The notes under the pieces: model-generated
Told to the model about the DNA's origin: nothing
The model's database searches: none
Seen by the model: the letters and a program-made list of their open reading frames with translations, nothing else
Program-made: the position numbers and the translations under genes
Assembly: GCA_009829735.1 (NCBI GenBank)
Contig: CM020618.1
Location: 27,442,894-27,506,893, forward strand
Reading direction: 5' to 3'
DNA: 64,000 nt
DNA from: Pyropia yezoensis
Lineage: Eukaryota; Rhodophyta; Bangiophyceae; Bangiales; Bangiaceae
Shown: one piece after another, positions 9,307 to 19,288 of the stretch
Numbering within the stretch: the first letter of the stretch is position 1
Layout: each line of letters starts with the position of its first letter

Positions 9307-12300
9307 TTACAGTAGGCGTCGTCGCCTCATGTAAGGCATGAGTAGTTGGCGGGGTATATTCGCCGCCTGTTCCCAGGTGGGTGAGTCGTATCCGACCCAC
9401 ATAACCTTGACGTACCAGGGTCCTGGTAGGTCCGGGTCGGTGTGTCCGACCACGCTCTCTACTTGGTATGGAATCCCATCCGGTCCCACCGGGTCATCTG
9501 ACCGGTGGGTTGTAAGAGCTTCATGTAGCAACCCAGCCGGTGCCGGCTGAGGCTGTTCCGGCTTCGGAGCAGGTGTGACATCATTCACACTGATGCGTTG
9601 GATCTCCGTATCGGAGTGGAAGATAACAGAGTGGTCATCTCTGTGGAGAATCTGGTACGGTCCCTTGACCGGTTGCATGAGCTTGTTCCCTCGGAACTTC
9701 TGGTGTCTGATGTAGACCCAGTCACCTGTTATCAGGGTAGCGTTGCGCACCCGTAGTCGGGCGTCGAAGTTCTTCTTGTAACGAAGTTGTGTTCTGTCAA
9801 GGGCACCCTTGAGCTTCGGTATCATCCACGATAGCTTAAACAACCAAGCTAGGTGTATACGTTCGGCCGGTCGGCCCTTCGGTGTATCATACCGAGTGCA
9901 CCTGCCGGGTGGCAGCGTCAGGTTACCGACGCCTAGTGGCATGACCCACTCCAGCGGAGCGATGTTGGTGCTCCGATGTGGCCTGGCATTGTATGCCAGG
10001 GTGAGTACGGACAGAAGCCTGTCCCAAGTGTTCGTGTGCTCGGCCACGTAGCACTGTAGCATCTTGACGATGGTGCGGTTGAACCGCTCCACCTGCCCGT
10101 TGGTTTGCGGGTGGTTGTCGGATGCCCGACGTGGTTCGATGCCGAACATGCCCAGGACCTTAGTGCAGAATGCTGAGGTAAGGTTTGCTCCGTTGTCGGA
10201 GAGGAGTTGCCTCATGACTCCGTATGCACTGATCCAGTGGTCAACCACTGCGTTCATGATGGTGTATGCCGTATCATTCGGGATGGCTGCCGCTCGTGAC
10301 AGCTTAGTGAAGCGGTCAGACATGACCAGGATGTACCTGTTCCCTTCTTCCGTTACCGGAAGTGGCCCGAGTATGTCGATAGCGACTTGCTCGTTGGGCC
10401 CATCGGGTGGGAATAGCTTCATGGCAGACGCCTGCTTATGTAGACTCATGCGGTTACGCGCACAGGGGTGGCATCCCCTTACGTGGTCGACCACGTCGAC
10501 GGCCATTGCTGGCCAGTAGAAGAACCTTCGCATTGCTGCGAACACACGTGAACCCCCCGGGTGTCCGGCTGTGGGGTTCTCGTGTTCTCGTTCCAAGACG
10601 GCTTGCCGTAAGGACACGGGAACCACGACTTGATGTCGTCCATCGGCGGGTGCCCGCCGGTATATGAGTCCGTCTTCGTTCTCGGAGAAGATGCCGGCCG
10701 TACCGGCCAGGAGGTTAGCGCGATGACGTTTACAGTCGTCGTCATTGGCTTGTGCCTCGCGGAAGTCCGCGAGGGTTAGTGGGCATGCTCGGTGTGCCAT
10801 GGTATGGTCAACCATACCTTGGGTAGCGTTACCCACCATGCAGACCGGTACCACCGGGATGTCCTCGTCCACCGGGCGGGTATCCCCGCTCGGGGTGTCG
10901 AGTCGAGACAATGCGTCTCCGAGATGGTGGGTTGACCCAGCCTTATACACGGTGCGGTAGTCGTGCTCGGCCATCTTCAACCTCCATCGGGCTAGCCTCC
11001 CATGGCTATCGGACTCCTTGTCACCAAGGTTGAGGAGCCATCGTAGGGGTTCGTGGTCGGACCTCACGATGAACCTGGAGCCCTCCAGGTATGGACGGAG
11101 CAGTTGCACTGCCCATATAACTCCGAGGCATTCACGCTCGGTGGCAGTATAGTTACGCTCAGCCGGGTTGAGTGTCCGGCTGAAGTATCCTACCGGACGT
11201 AGGTCCGGGATGACGTTATCGGTACCGATCAACGTCTCCCCCTGTAGCAGGGTGCATCCCACTTGGGTGTCGCACGCATCGACATCGATGACGAAGGTAC
11301 CCCGTCTGTGCGGTAACGCAAGGACGGGTGGGGATAGTAGGGCTCGCTTCAGCGACTCGAATGCCTCCTCTTCGCTAGGCGAAGGGGGTTGGAGTACCTT
11401 GGGTAAGGTACTGCTCGTAAGAACCGTTAACGGTTTAGCTATCCGAGCGAAGTCCTTGACGAACCGTCGGTATACATTGCACATTCCCAGGAAGCTCTTG
11501 AGCTGCGTCTGGGTGTTAGGGAACCAGGCATCCCGGAGTGCCCGGGTATTGGCTTCGAGTACCCCTAGTTTACCAGGGGTTATCTGGTGGCCCAGATACT
11601 CGACCGTATGTTGGAAGAAGGCGCACTTCTTCAGACGCAGGGTTACCCCGGCGTTCCTCAAGAGGGTGAGTACCTCGTCAACATGTTGCACATGGTCATC
11701 CATGTTACGCGAGAAGACGATGACGTCATCGAGGTACACTAGGCAGTTACGCCACTTCACCCCCGACAGTAAAATGTCGATAGCCCGCTGGAATGTAGCG
11801 GGGGCGTTGGACAATCCGAAGGGCATCCTTAGGAACTCGTACACTCCACTGTGACAGACGAATGCCGTCTTGGGGATATCCTCGTCCGCCACCGGGACCT
11901 GCCAGTATCCGGCATTGCAGTCGATGGTGGTAAACACCGTAGCTTCCCCCAGGGAGTCGATGCATTCATCCATCCTTGGTAAAGGGTAGGAGTCCTTCTT
12001 GGTAACCAAGTTGAGGCGTCGATAATCGATGCAAAACCGAGGGGTTTGATCCTTCTTCGGTACGATAACGACTGGGGCACCCCACTCCGACATCGAAGGT
12101 CGTATCACCTTCGCTTCACTCATCCTCTTCACTTCTCCATCAACGATCTCTCGTTGCATAGGTCCCGCTCGGTGCGGTTGTGACCTGGCGGGGCGTGCGC
12201 CTGGTACCAGGTCAATACGATGTTGGGTTGCCCCAATGGTACCCAGGGCTCCGCCTGTCCACATGACGTCATGCTTTCTTAACATCCGTCGTACCCCTTC

Positions 12301-13473
12301 GGCTACGGAAGGGGGAAGGTGGTCGAGGTCAGCCTCGGCCAGTGCCTGCAATGCTTCTTGGTCCTTCGGCGGAATATCCGCCGGTAATGATGGTCGACTA
12401 GGCTTCCCGTCATCGGGTTGCTGTCGCTCGGTGGTCTCGGCGACCGCCAGCACCTCAAGTGGGTCCACCTGACCTTCCTTGTCAGGGGAAAGGGTATCTC
12501 CTTCGTAGAGCTCGGCAATCCCGAGGATAGTTCCCTTCGGGAGGGTGACTGCCTTACGGCGATAGTTCGCCATCACTAGGAGGGACGACCCTCCTGATGG
12601 GAGGTCTATGAGACCGTTGGCCATGGTCAACCCATGGCGCTTGTACGTCCGCAAGTTGGACTTGACTCTGCAGATGCCTGCGAGGTCACAGTTAACCGGG
12701 AGGACTGTCTCCGACAACGGCTCAAAGCGAGTTCGCTTGGCCAACCGAAGTGTCTTCGGCTCGACACTTGCGTACACCTCAGCCACGTTAACGTGGCTCC
12801 CTTGTAGCGTCAGGTCCCTGACGATAGCCGTGTGTCCTCGCTTCGTCCCGTCGGCTTCTTGAAGCTCGACGGTCCTCCGGCCTGGCCGGATTGCATCAAC
12901 GTGAACGTTGATGAAGGTGCACCCCAGTATGCAGGGCACCGATAGGGTCTCACACACCAGGAAGTCGACTTCCGTGGTGAGTTCCCCGATGGTCACCCGC
13001 AGCGACATCGCTGCGGTCGTACGAATGAGGCGACCATTCGCGTCCTTGATGGTGGGTCCCCGAGTCACTCTGACTCGCGGAAGCCACTTGTCCGGGAGGG
13101 TATCCTTCCGGATAAGGTTGGGTCCAGCCCCTGTATCCAGCACAGGGTAGTACGATCGTGTCGACTGGGGGTCAACCCCCAGTGTGGCTGATACCTTGAA
13201 GTTCTCCAAGGTAAACAGCACGTGGCCTACACCGATATCCGGTGTAGCTCGGGCATCCTGAACAGGGCCCTTGTCTGGTTCCATGTGACGGGGCTTCCCG
13301 TCCTCTCCTCCCAACCTTGGTGGTTGGTCATCAATCCCCTGACGCCGTGTCGTCGGGGCCGGAAGGTGTACCCGGGGGTTGATGCGGCGTCGGCTCAACC
13401 GCGCTCTCCGTGGGGCTTTCCCCGCGGTACTCCGGGGTGGCTTGCTTGGGTGACCCCAGCGCCCCCCGGTCAT
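9307..13473 (-). CDS. pol: Element 1 Pol polyprotein (PR-RT-RH-INT-chromodomain)
   Basis: 1388 codons, intact. Order: aspartic protease with VLDTGAGPNLI (about residue 112); reverse transcriptase with FCIDYRRLN and the catalytic YLDD (about 578); RNase H with VIDVDACDTQVGC and later IVRSDHEPLRWLL; integrase with an HHCC zinc domain (REHENPTAGH ... GCHPCARN), a DDE core (AIDILGPLP, LLSDNGANL near 1091) and HPQTNGQVERFNRT; and a C-terminal chromodomain-like segment (YVKVMWVGYDSPTWE). The gene order and chromodomain mark a Ty3/Gypsy chromovirus. The start is ATG at 13473, 8 nt after the stop of the Gag zinc-knuckle frame and in a different frame, so Pol may be made by reinitiation rather than fusion. 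Confidence 0.93.
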   Translation of the reverse strand: MTGGRWGHPSKPPRSTAGKAPRRARLSRRRINPRVHLPAPTTRRQGIDDQPPRLGGEDGKPRHMEPDKGPVQDARATPDIGVGHVLFTLENFKVSATLGVDPQSTRSYYPVLDTGAGPNLIRKDTLPDKWLPRVRVTRGPTIKDANGRLIRTTAAMSLRVTIGELTTEVDFLVCETLSVPCILGCTFINVHVDAIRPGRRTVELQEADGTKRGHTAIVRDLTLQGSHVNVAEVYASVEPKTLRLAKRTRFEPLSETVLPVNCDLAGICRVKSNLRTYKRHGLTMANGLIDLPSGGSSLLVMANYRRKAVTLPKGTILGIAELYEGDTLSPDKEGQVDPLEVLAVAETTERQQPDDGKPSRPSLPADIPPKDQEALQALAEADLDHLPPSVAEGVRRMLRKHDVMWTGGALGTIGATQHRIDLVPGARPARSQPHRAGPMQREIVDGEVKRMSEAKVIRPSMSEWGAPVVIVPKKDQTPRFCIDYRRLNLVTKKDSYPLPRMDECIDSLGEATVFTTIDCNAGYWQVPVADEDIPKTAFVCHSGVYEFLRMPFGLSNAPATFQRAIDILLSGVKWRNCLVYLDDVIVFSRNMDDHVQHVDEVLTLLRNAGVTLRLKKCAFFQHTVEYLGHQITPGKLGVLEANTRALRDAWFPNTQTQLKSFLGMCNVYRRFVKDFARIAKPLTVLTSSTLPKVLQPPSPSEEEAFESLKRALLSPPVLALPHRRGTFVIDVDACDTQVGCTLLQGETLIGTDNVIPDLRPVGYFSRTLNPAERNYTATERECLGVIWAVQLLRPYLEGSRFIVRSDHEPLRWLLNLGDKESDSHGRLARWRLKMAEHDYRTVYKAGSTHHLGDALSRLDTPSGDTRPVDEDIPVVPVCMVGNATQGMVDHTMAHRACPLTLADFREAQANDDDCKRHRANLLAGTAGIFSENEDGLIYRRAPADGRHQVVVPVSLRQAVLEREHENPTAGHPGGSRVFAAMRRFFYWPAMAVDVVDHVRGCHPCARNRMSLHKQASAMKLFPPDGPNEQVAIDILGPLPVTEEGNRYILVMSDRFTKLSRAAAIPNDTAYTIMNAVVDHWISAYGVMRQLLSDNGANLTSAFCTKVLGMFGIEPRRASDNHPQTNGQVERFNRTIVKMLQCYVAEHTNTWDRLLSVLTLAYNARPHRSTNIAPLEWVMPLGVGNLTLPPGRCTRYDTPKGRPAERIHLAWLFKLSWMIPKLKGALDRTQLRYKKNFDARLRVRNATLITGDWVYIRHQKFRGNKLMQPVKGPYQILHRDDHSVIFHSDTEIQRISVNDVTPAPKPEQPQPAPAGLLHEALTTHRSDDPVGPDGIPYQVESVVGHTDPDLPGPWYVKVMWVGYDSPTWEQAANIPRQLLMPYMRRRRLL

Positions 13474-13481
13474 CCTTCCTC

Positions 13482-15671
13482 TTACTCGTTTCCCGCTCTT
13501 GGTAGGGTGCTGTCCGCCGGGACATCCGGCTGAGGCGGTGCCTCCTCGACGGCCAGTACTCCACCTGGAGCTGGCTGCCTACCCGGTGCGGGTCCGGGTG
13601 CTCTGGCGGGATACCCCCCTGTGGATGCCTTGCGTTGCGCCGCTGCCCTCCGAGACTCCTCGGGGATAAGTGGGCAGGAAGACACCCAGTGCTGGGGATC
13701 CCCGCACAACATACATCCGGACGTGCCGGTCTCCCCTTGAGTTCGCATCGGGGTAGCCCCGTAGCTGCGGCTGCCTCCCTCGGGCGCCCGAGTGCCTGCT
13801 CCCTGTTAGGCCTTGGGTCCTTGGGTCAACCGGAACATGGACTCCCCCAACCGGTTGGGTCGGCCCGCAATCTGCGGAGGTGCCTCCGTGCGCACCGCCC
13901 ATGTTGGCAAGGGTTGGTGAGGGTTACCCGTCACCGGGGAGTACCCCGTAGTCCGCACATACGGGACGCGCCGTCCCGTTCCTTCGTTGACCTGGAACTG
14001 GGTTCCAGCCGGGGCGATGTACGCTACCGTTCCATGTTCATCAATCACCGGCGTCGCCGGTAGCAACAGGTGGCCCTGTTGGTCGACTAGAGGTTCATCC
14101 TCACCAATAGGGGTATATTCGGTCGCCACCAGTACTGGTGCGGCCTTACGTTCCACCTTCTCTTGCCTCGGTACCGGGGTAAGACTGGGTTTGCCTCCCT
14201 CACCCTTGGGCTTCGGGGCCAAGGTACATTCCGGGTGTAGCACCCGGTAGGCGTCCCCTAGGGACTTGCACATGTGCATCAGTCGAATGAAGTTCGTCCG
14301 GGCCGTATTGGCTCCCCGAGCGGATGTTCGCACGTAGTTGGGTACTCCTGCGAACAGGATGGCCCGTAGCTCCCCTTCTCCGAGGAGCTTCCCCAGCTCG
14401 TAGTCGAGCTCTTGGATCCGGCGTCCAAACATCTCCTCATCCTCCCAGCTCTGGGCGGTGGCAGTGCGCAGGGCCCGGTAGTGGTCCTCGCACTTGTCCT
14501 CACTGAGGTAACTGCTCAGCAGCTCCTTGAGAATCCCACGGTAATCCATGGGGGTGGCTGCGACCCTCATTCCCGGCATCGGGGATGCCTGGCGAAGAAT
14601 GCCTCGCACCCGTTCATCAACAAAGAACGGGAGGATCTCCAGGGCCAGCCCCTCGTTGACGAGCGCCTTGTCTGCGGCTGCCTTGAAGCTAGTCAAGAAG
14701 CCGATGAATGCCAACGGGCGTCCGTTCGGCCCCCCGAACATAGGGACTTTCTTCATAAGGGTCTGCATAGAGCGGATCGCCCGATGCGACGTATGACGCA
14801 TCGATTCCGATACGGTGGTAGATCGGTCTTCCAAACGATAACGTTCGGGAGTCAGTACCGACCTGAAGACTTCGTTGACGATCTCCGTGTCGGCGTCCTG
14901 GATATCCAGTCGCTTAGCCAGTTGATGAGCAAACTCATCGGACTCCATCCGCTTCAGTAGGCTCGCAGTTACCTGCGCGGTCATAGCTTCCACCACTGAA
15001 GATGGTACTTCAGGCGTCGGCACCTCGGGAACCCGAGTTGCCTGGCCTCCTTCGTCGTGGGGATACTGTGAGAGGGTACCCCCTCCGCCAATAACCGACT
15101 CTCCACCGGCGTAAGTATCCGCCGGGTCGTGTCCACGGAGTCCGCTTCGGGTGCTCCGAGCGTATCGCTCCGTGTGACTCCGTTCCAACTCTGCCGACGA
15201 GTCGGATCCATACCCCATTGTGTCCGGGGGTTGTCCAGGAGTAGCAACACCGGGGTTGACCCTGGTGGACTCCGAAAGTAGTCCAGCCGGTTCGAACCGT
15301 ACTGGTGTTGGAGGAACACGACGGGGTCCCGTCGTGTGGCGTGTTGACATCAACACTGCCATCGCGTCCTCCGTCCGCTCCTGGCGAGCGTCGAGTCCGG
15401 AAAACCGGGCCTCGATGCGGGCCAATGATGCCATCAGGGAATCCCCTGGTGAGGGAGGCGGCGGAGTGAGGTCGGTCGATGACAGTTGAAGCGGGCCCCC
15501 GCCTCCTGCCGTCCGAGCCGTGCCAAACGTCGATCCGGCACCGGAAAGCATTGGCGTCTCAATGTTGTCGATCGGGTTCCCGATCCCAGCTCCCGTAGTC
15601 ACCTCCGGGGTCGGCGTCGACGCCGATCCGTCATCTTGAACGTTCCCCGTCTCTTGGGTAGACATAGTCAC
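13482..15671 (-). pseudogene. gag: Element 1 Gag with one in-frame stop
   Basis: ATG at 15671 opens a 621-codon frame with a disordered N-terminus (to about residue 220) and a helical capsid-like region (PMFGGPNGRPLAFIGFL through LGEGELRAILFAGVP). The frame stops with TAA at 13806-13808 but continues in the same frame to 13482 and there contains a CCHC zinc knuckle (CMLCGDPQHWVSSC). The stop therefore separates capsid from nucleocapsid. It may be a CAA-to-TAA mutation or a read-through signal; other elements with the same layout have no stop here. The last residues, AGNE, match the Gag end of element 2. Confidence 0.8.
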
Positions 15672-15871
15672 AATCAGTCAACCGACGTAACAGTCACCAC
15701 GAATAAGAGAGCGAGGGGGTAGATTGGGGAGAGTACAGTAGATCACAGTCAAAGGTAAAAACTCAACACAATCGATCAGGTCGCAACACCACGAGTACAA
15801 GAAAAAGACCGGATCCCTATCCGTGTGCCAGGGCCGAAGACGGCGTCACCACAAGGGTGACGGAAACCCGT

Positions 15872-15888
15872 CCCCTGCTGCTCCACCA
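15872..15888 (-). promoter_or_regulatory. Primer binding site, element 1
   Basis: On the minus strand TGGTGGAGCAGCAGGGG starts 1 nt inside the 5' LTR. The same 17-mer follows the 5' LTRs of elements 2 and 3, so all use the same tRNA primer. It implies a tRNA 3' end CTGCTCCACCA, which was not assigned to an amino acid. Confidence 0.85.
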
Positions 15889-15889
15889 A

Positions 15890-16251
15890 TGTAGCACAAT
15901 AGGGATCCGTCGCACGTCCACTCTCAGGGAACACTCACCCAGGGGGATCGGCACCAACGTCACCGGGAGGCCAAGGTTGCTGTCCTTGGAGCGCAAGCCA
16001 CGGGACCAAGATGGGAGCCCAAATGGGAGGGGTTTGTTGTTCTACCTTGGCCGGCGGTGGATTCGCCACCGGCCCCCTCGTTATAAACCCTCGGAGACAC
16101 TACTAACTACCCTCCACCCCAAGATGCAAGTCCCTCTGGTCATACGTAACTTATAGATACCGTGACCAGTACGGACTCTCAATTGAAAGTTAAGGATTAG
16201 AAGTAGCCCCCCGAATATTAGGGTTACAATACGGACAACCATATTGCTACA
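15890..16251 (-). repeat. Element 1, 5' LTR (right)
   Basis: 362 bp, TGTAGC...GCTACA. On the minus strand GGGTTTATAACGAGG holds a TATA-like motif that could be the Pol II promoter of the element. Confidence 0.95.
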
Positions 16252-16426
16252 CCTCAGCCCCAGCGACAATGTTTTCCAAGAGAGCAGCTTCGCTACCCTT
16301 CCCTCCCGCGTCACCCAGATCTTCCTCGGCAGGTGAGGAGGCAGGCATTTTCCTGTCGGGTAGCCCTGCTGCCACGTGCCGCCGCCGCTCGACAGTGACT
16401 TCTTGCAGCGCACTGCAGATGCTGTG
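16252..16426 (-). pseudogene. Unknown gene, middle fragment between two retroelements
   Basis: 175 bp left between element 1 (ends 16251) and element 2 (starts 16427), carrying one copy of each TSD at its edges. It is open in the minus frame that joins 25402 upstream and 5500 downstream, with residues such as ICSALQEVTV and PASSPAEEDLGDAGGKG. The frame is continuous across both target sites once one TSD copy is removed. This places it as the same gene as 3717-5505 and 25397-25659. Confidence 0.8.
16422..16426. repeat. Target-site duplication, left copy (element 2)
   Basis: CTGTG; the same five bases follow the right LTR at 25397-25401. Confidence 0.9.
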
Positions 16427-16895
16427 TGTCGCAAAAACCACAAGCACACACGGCACCCAAGTTGGGGCGGTGTGCTAGGGCCGCCTCCCGTGTCGGGGGA
16501 ACCGGAAGAAGTGCAAGTCGCACACACTCTGTCCCTGTTGTGGGGCAAACCCCCCACGGACAAACAAGAGGATGGTGTGTGGTCCAACAGTTTCTTGGTC
16601 GGGACGGGGACGCAGGGCCAAGCCCCGCTGTCCCTCCCCTTATCCCCCCAGGGTCCACTCAGAATCTCGCCACTCAGAATCTCCCACCCCAGCACCTGCC
16701 CACCGGGCCACACGAAAATTCAAGACGATAAATGCAGAAAACCGTCAAATCCAAGTTGGATTTACTACTAAGCTAACTATCCCAAACTTAGGGAATATGG
16801 ACCCAAATGCAGGGGGAGGAACGGATCAGGCTAGTGGCCTGCCGCCCCTTGCATGGCACGTGTTGCCCCCCTACCTGGGGGTCAATACTGCCACA
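16427..16895 (-). repeat. Element 2, 3' LTR (left, long form)
   Basis: Starts TGTCGCAAAAACCACA and ends GTCAATACTGCCACA. The first ~16 and last ~46 bp match the right LTR; about 407 bp in the middle have no counterpart there. Confidence 0.85.
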
Positions 16896-16915
16896 CTCCC
16901 CTCTCCTCAGTTCCG
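16896..16915 (-). promoter_or_regulatory. Polypurine tract, element 2
   Basis: On the minus strand AACTGAGGAGAGGGGAG runs directly into the 3' LTR. Confidence 0.75.
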
Positions 16916-17233
16916 ACCGACCCGGTCGGCCCTGTGAGGGGGTGCGTAAACGCCCGTCTCGGCGTTGGGGGCGCGACTTGCTGTCCCCCATCGAGTACGT
17001 AACGCGGATGTGGAGGCGGTCACGTTGACCGCCCCTCTCCTCAAGCTTGCCCACTCGGCAGCTTGCTCTCCTCAGTTCACACTTCACCATCACCACCACC
17101 TCCCCTTCACCTTCCACTGGGCCGCCCCACGCTAGGGAGGCCACCCGTATACCCACGATCCGAGTCCCCCTCAACTCGAGGCGGGTCTCGTGCCGCGATA
17201 GCCAGAGCGACTCTCCCCTACTTGGGGAGAGCC

Positions 17234-19177
17234 ATGGCGACTCCGGGAGTGGCGACGGACTCTCTTGACGAGCGCATGGAGGACACCTCCTACGGTGCAG
17301 CACCCGCCGGGACTTCCGGCGGGGGCTCCGCGATCGCTCCGGGGGATGGGACTCCCGCGTCACCCGGCTTTGGGTTGACGGCGGGGTCTCCCCCGGAGGC
17401 GGGACTAGTTGTCCCGCGTGAGCCCTTGGGGCGGTGGTTTTACCCCGCTTGGCCTCTCTATGAGGAGGGGTTGACTGTTCTTCGCTGTGGCCGACTTGGC
17501 GCAGCGATGGGTCGGGTATGGGATCGCCTACGGGAGAAGTATCCCCATAGGGTCGGGTTCCCTGCCGGCTTCAGGACGGACCAGTTTGCCTTCCTGGACG
17601 ATGAGGAGGTTGAGGACGTTCAGCGTGCCAAGGCCATGGTGGACCGCGGGGGAACTATCCCGGGTCCCGGCGACTTGCCGACCTTCACGTGGGACGCTGT
17701 GGCAACTCGCCCGCCGTACCTCCACGAGGCCGATCCGCACACTCATCACTTTGATGTGCGGATGGAGAAAGACTTTCGGCGAGGTCCCTACTTGGTGACC
17801 TCGGCTCAACTTGATTTTCCTCAACAGTCTGCTGCCAGTAAGGAGCAGTACTATCCGAAGAAGCCCGAGTGGTGGCCTCAAGTTGAGGTCCCCTACGGGT
17901 TCCCGGCGTTGTTGCCACGGTTGCTTGACCACTTCGGCTCCGTCATGTTGACGGCTGCCCCTGATCACCTGGTGTGGGCCATGTTGGCCACCCAGTGGCT
18001 CCTCGAGGTCATGTCGACCTGGGTGTCCTGTGTTCAGCGGCGGGGGATGCTCTGGCATCTCCCCCTCCGGCTCATCCAAGGTTTGGAACAGCTCACCCCT
18101 CAGCTAGTTGCTGAGGGATGCTCATCAGGACAACTCACTCTACTTGAGGAGGTGCTCCGGCTCCATAAGTTTATCGAGTGGGAGAGCATTGAGCACAAGT
18201 TGCGCCGCCCCACTCGTGGGCCCAAGGACGATGGCGCACTTCGCCAGTTCGTGTGGGTCGCTCGTGAACTTCACGACGGCCGTGTGGTCCTACGAGAGGG
18301 GTTGGGCATCGGGGACTACCCGTATGCCCCGGGGGTGGATCGCCACACTGCGCCACCCCCGGAAAAGCCCATAGTTCTGGCTGTGCCCTCATATGATGAC
18401 CATATGACTCAACCTACTGCGGGGGCCCCAAGTCGGGGTCGCAGTTACACCCGGGTACCGACACCTCGGCGGGCCCCTCCGCTTCCTCCTGTTCCTTTCC
18501 AACCTCACGGGAACATCCCGATCAGCGTGGCCGTGGAGTCTTCCACCCCGGTGTCCCCCAACTTGGGGGCCACCCTCCTGACGGTATACCCCAAGTTGGT
18601 GTTGCCGCCCACGCCTCTAACCTCAGAGATGATGATCACCACGTTGGTGCGCACCATTTCCTGGTTGCCCGCGTCGACCGCAACCCTACAGAGTTCCGAG
18701 ACTCCTCAACTTGAGGAGCGCGTTCGTACTGCAGTGGCGACCGCGAGTTGCGAGTCGGTGGCGGAGTTTATGACAGCCGAGTTGGCTCGTATTGGGGCTA
18801 TTATGCCCCAGCCAGCCCCACTTGGGCGTGGCAAACGTCGCGCGAGCCGGGCATACTCGCCTCCTCGCCGTCGTCGCCGACACTCGCGGCGCTCTCCTTC
18901 CGTATCGGAAGACGAGTTGTCTTACTCCGTTTCGGAGTCCTCTACCCCGTCGGAGACGGAGTCTGTCCAGCGTCTGCGTCGCAAACTTGCGCGCAAGACC
19001 AGGCAGAAGAGTGGCCACGGTCGGCGCCACTTGCGCGACCGTGAAGGGCGCGACGGTTCCGACTTGGAGCCGCCGCCCCTTCCAACGAGTGGAGACCGTT
19101 ATTGGCGTGGGTCTCGCCGCTCGCCTCCACGTGAGGGCGAGGGCCGTGGAGTGGGAGAGTCTAGCATGCGTGCCTAG
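17234..19177 (+). CDS. Element 2 antisense ORF protein (conserved accessory gene)
   Basis: 647 codons on the strand opposite to gag-pol, between pol and the 3' LTR. ATG at 17234 is in good context (GAGCCATGG); the frame is open upstream to 17063. A short disordered N-terminus (to about residue 65) is followed by a folded-looking region (about 70-370) with YYPKKPEWWPQVEVPYGF and, at about residue 266, VQRRGMLWHLP, then a Pro-rich linker. The last ~120 residues are strongly basic with Arg/Ser clusters (SRRSPSVSE, PPRRRRRHSRRSP), suggesting nucleic acid binding. It resembles the antisense ORFs of elements 1 and 4 in the folded part but has this different, Arg-rich tail. No known family recognised. 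Confidence 0.75.
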   Translation: MATPGVATDSLDERMEDTSYGAAPAGTSGGGSAIAPGDGTPASPGFGLTAGSPPEAGLVVPREPLGRWFYPAWPLYEEGLTVLRCGRLGAAMGRVWDRLREKYPHRVGFPAGFRTDQFAFLDDEEVEDVQRAKAMVDRGGTIPGPGDLPTFTWDAVATRPPYLHEADPHTHHFDVRMEKDFRRGPYLVTSAQLDFPQQSAASKEQYYPKKPEWWPQVEVPYGFPALLPRLLDHFGSVMLTAAPDHLVWAMLATQWLLEVMSTWVSCVQRRGMLWHLPLRLIQGLEQLTPQLVAEGCSSGQLTLLEEVLRLHKFIEWESIEHKLRRPTRGPKDDGALRQFVWVARELHDGRVVLREGLGIGDYPYAPGVDRHTAPPPEKPIVLAVPSYDDHMTQPTAGAPSRGRSYTRVPTPRRAPPLPPVPFQPHGNIPISVAVESSTPVSPNLGATLLTVYPKLVLPPTPLTSEMMITTLVRTISWLPASTATLQSSETPQLEERVRTAVATASCESVAEFMTAELARIGAIMPQPAPLGRGKRRASRAYSPPRRRRRHSRRSPSVSEDELSYSVSESSTPSETESVQRLRRKLARKTRQKSGHGRRHLRDREGRDGSDLEPPPLPTSGDRYWRGSRRSPPREGEGRGVGESSMRA

Positions 19178-19288
19178 TTGGCAGCTGCCTTTGTTGTGAG
19201 AGTGTGAGGGTTAGGGCTGTAGTTAAAAGCCACTCTGCGTACCACTTCGACTTGAAGCACTCTCTTGGCACTGTTGCTCGGCCTTCCC

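Larger units (their letters stand above)
5506..16251 (-). mobile_element. Element 1: Ty3/Gypsy chromovirus-like LTR retrotransposon
   Basis: A complete 10.7-kb element with two 362-bp LTRs (TGTAGC...GCTACA), a 5-bp TSD CCTCA, a primer binding site next to the right LTR and a purine tract next to the left LTR. The genome is therefore read on the minus strand. Order: 5' LTR, gag, pol (PR-RT-RH-INT-chromodomain), an opposite-strand ORF, 3' LTR. By eye the two LTRs differ at about six positions, so insertion is fairly recent. The pol frame is intact; gag carries one in-frame stop. It is inserted into the unknown gene. Confidence 0.95.
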
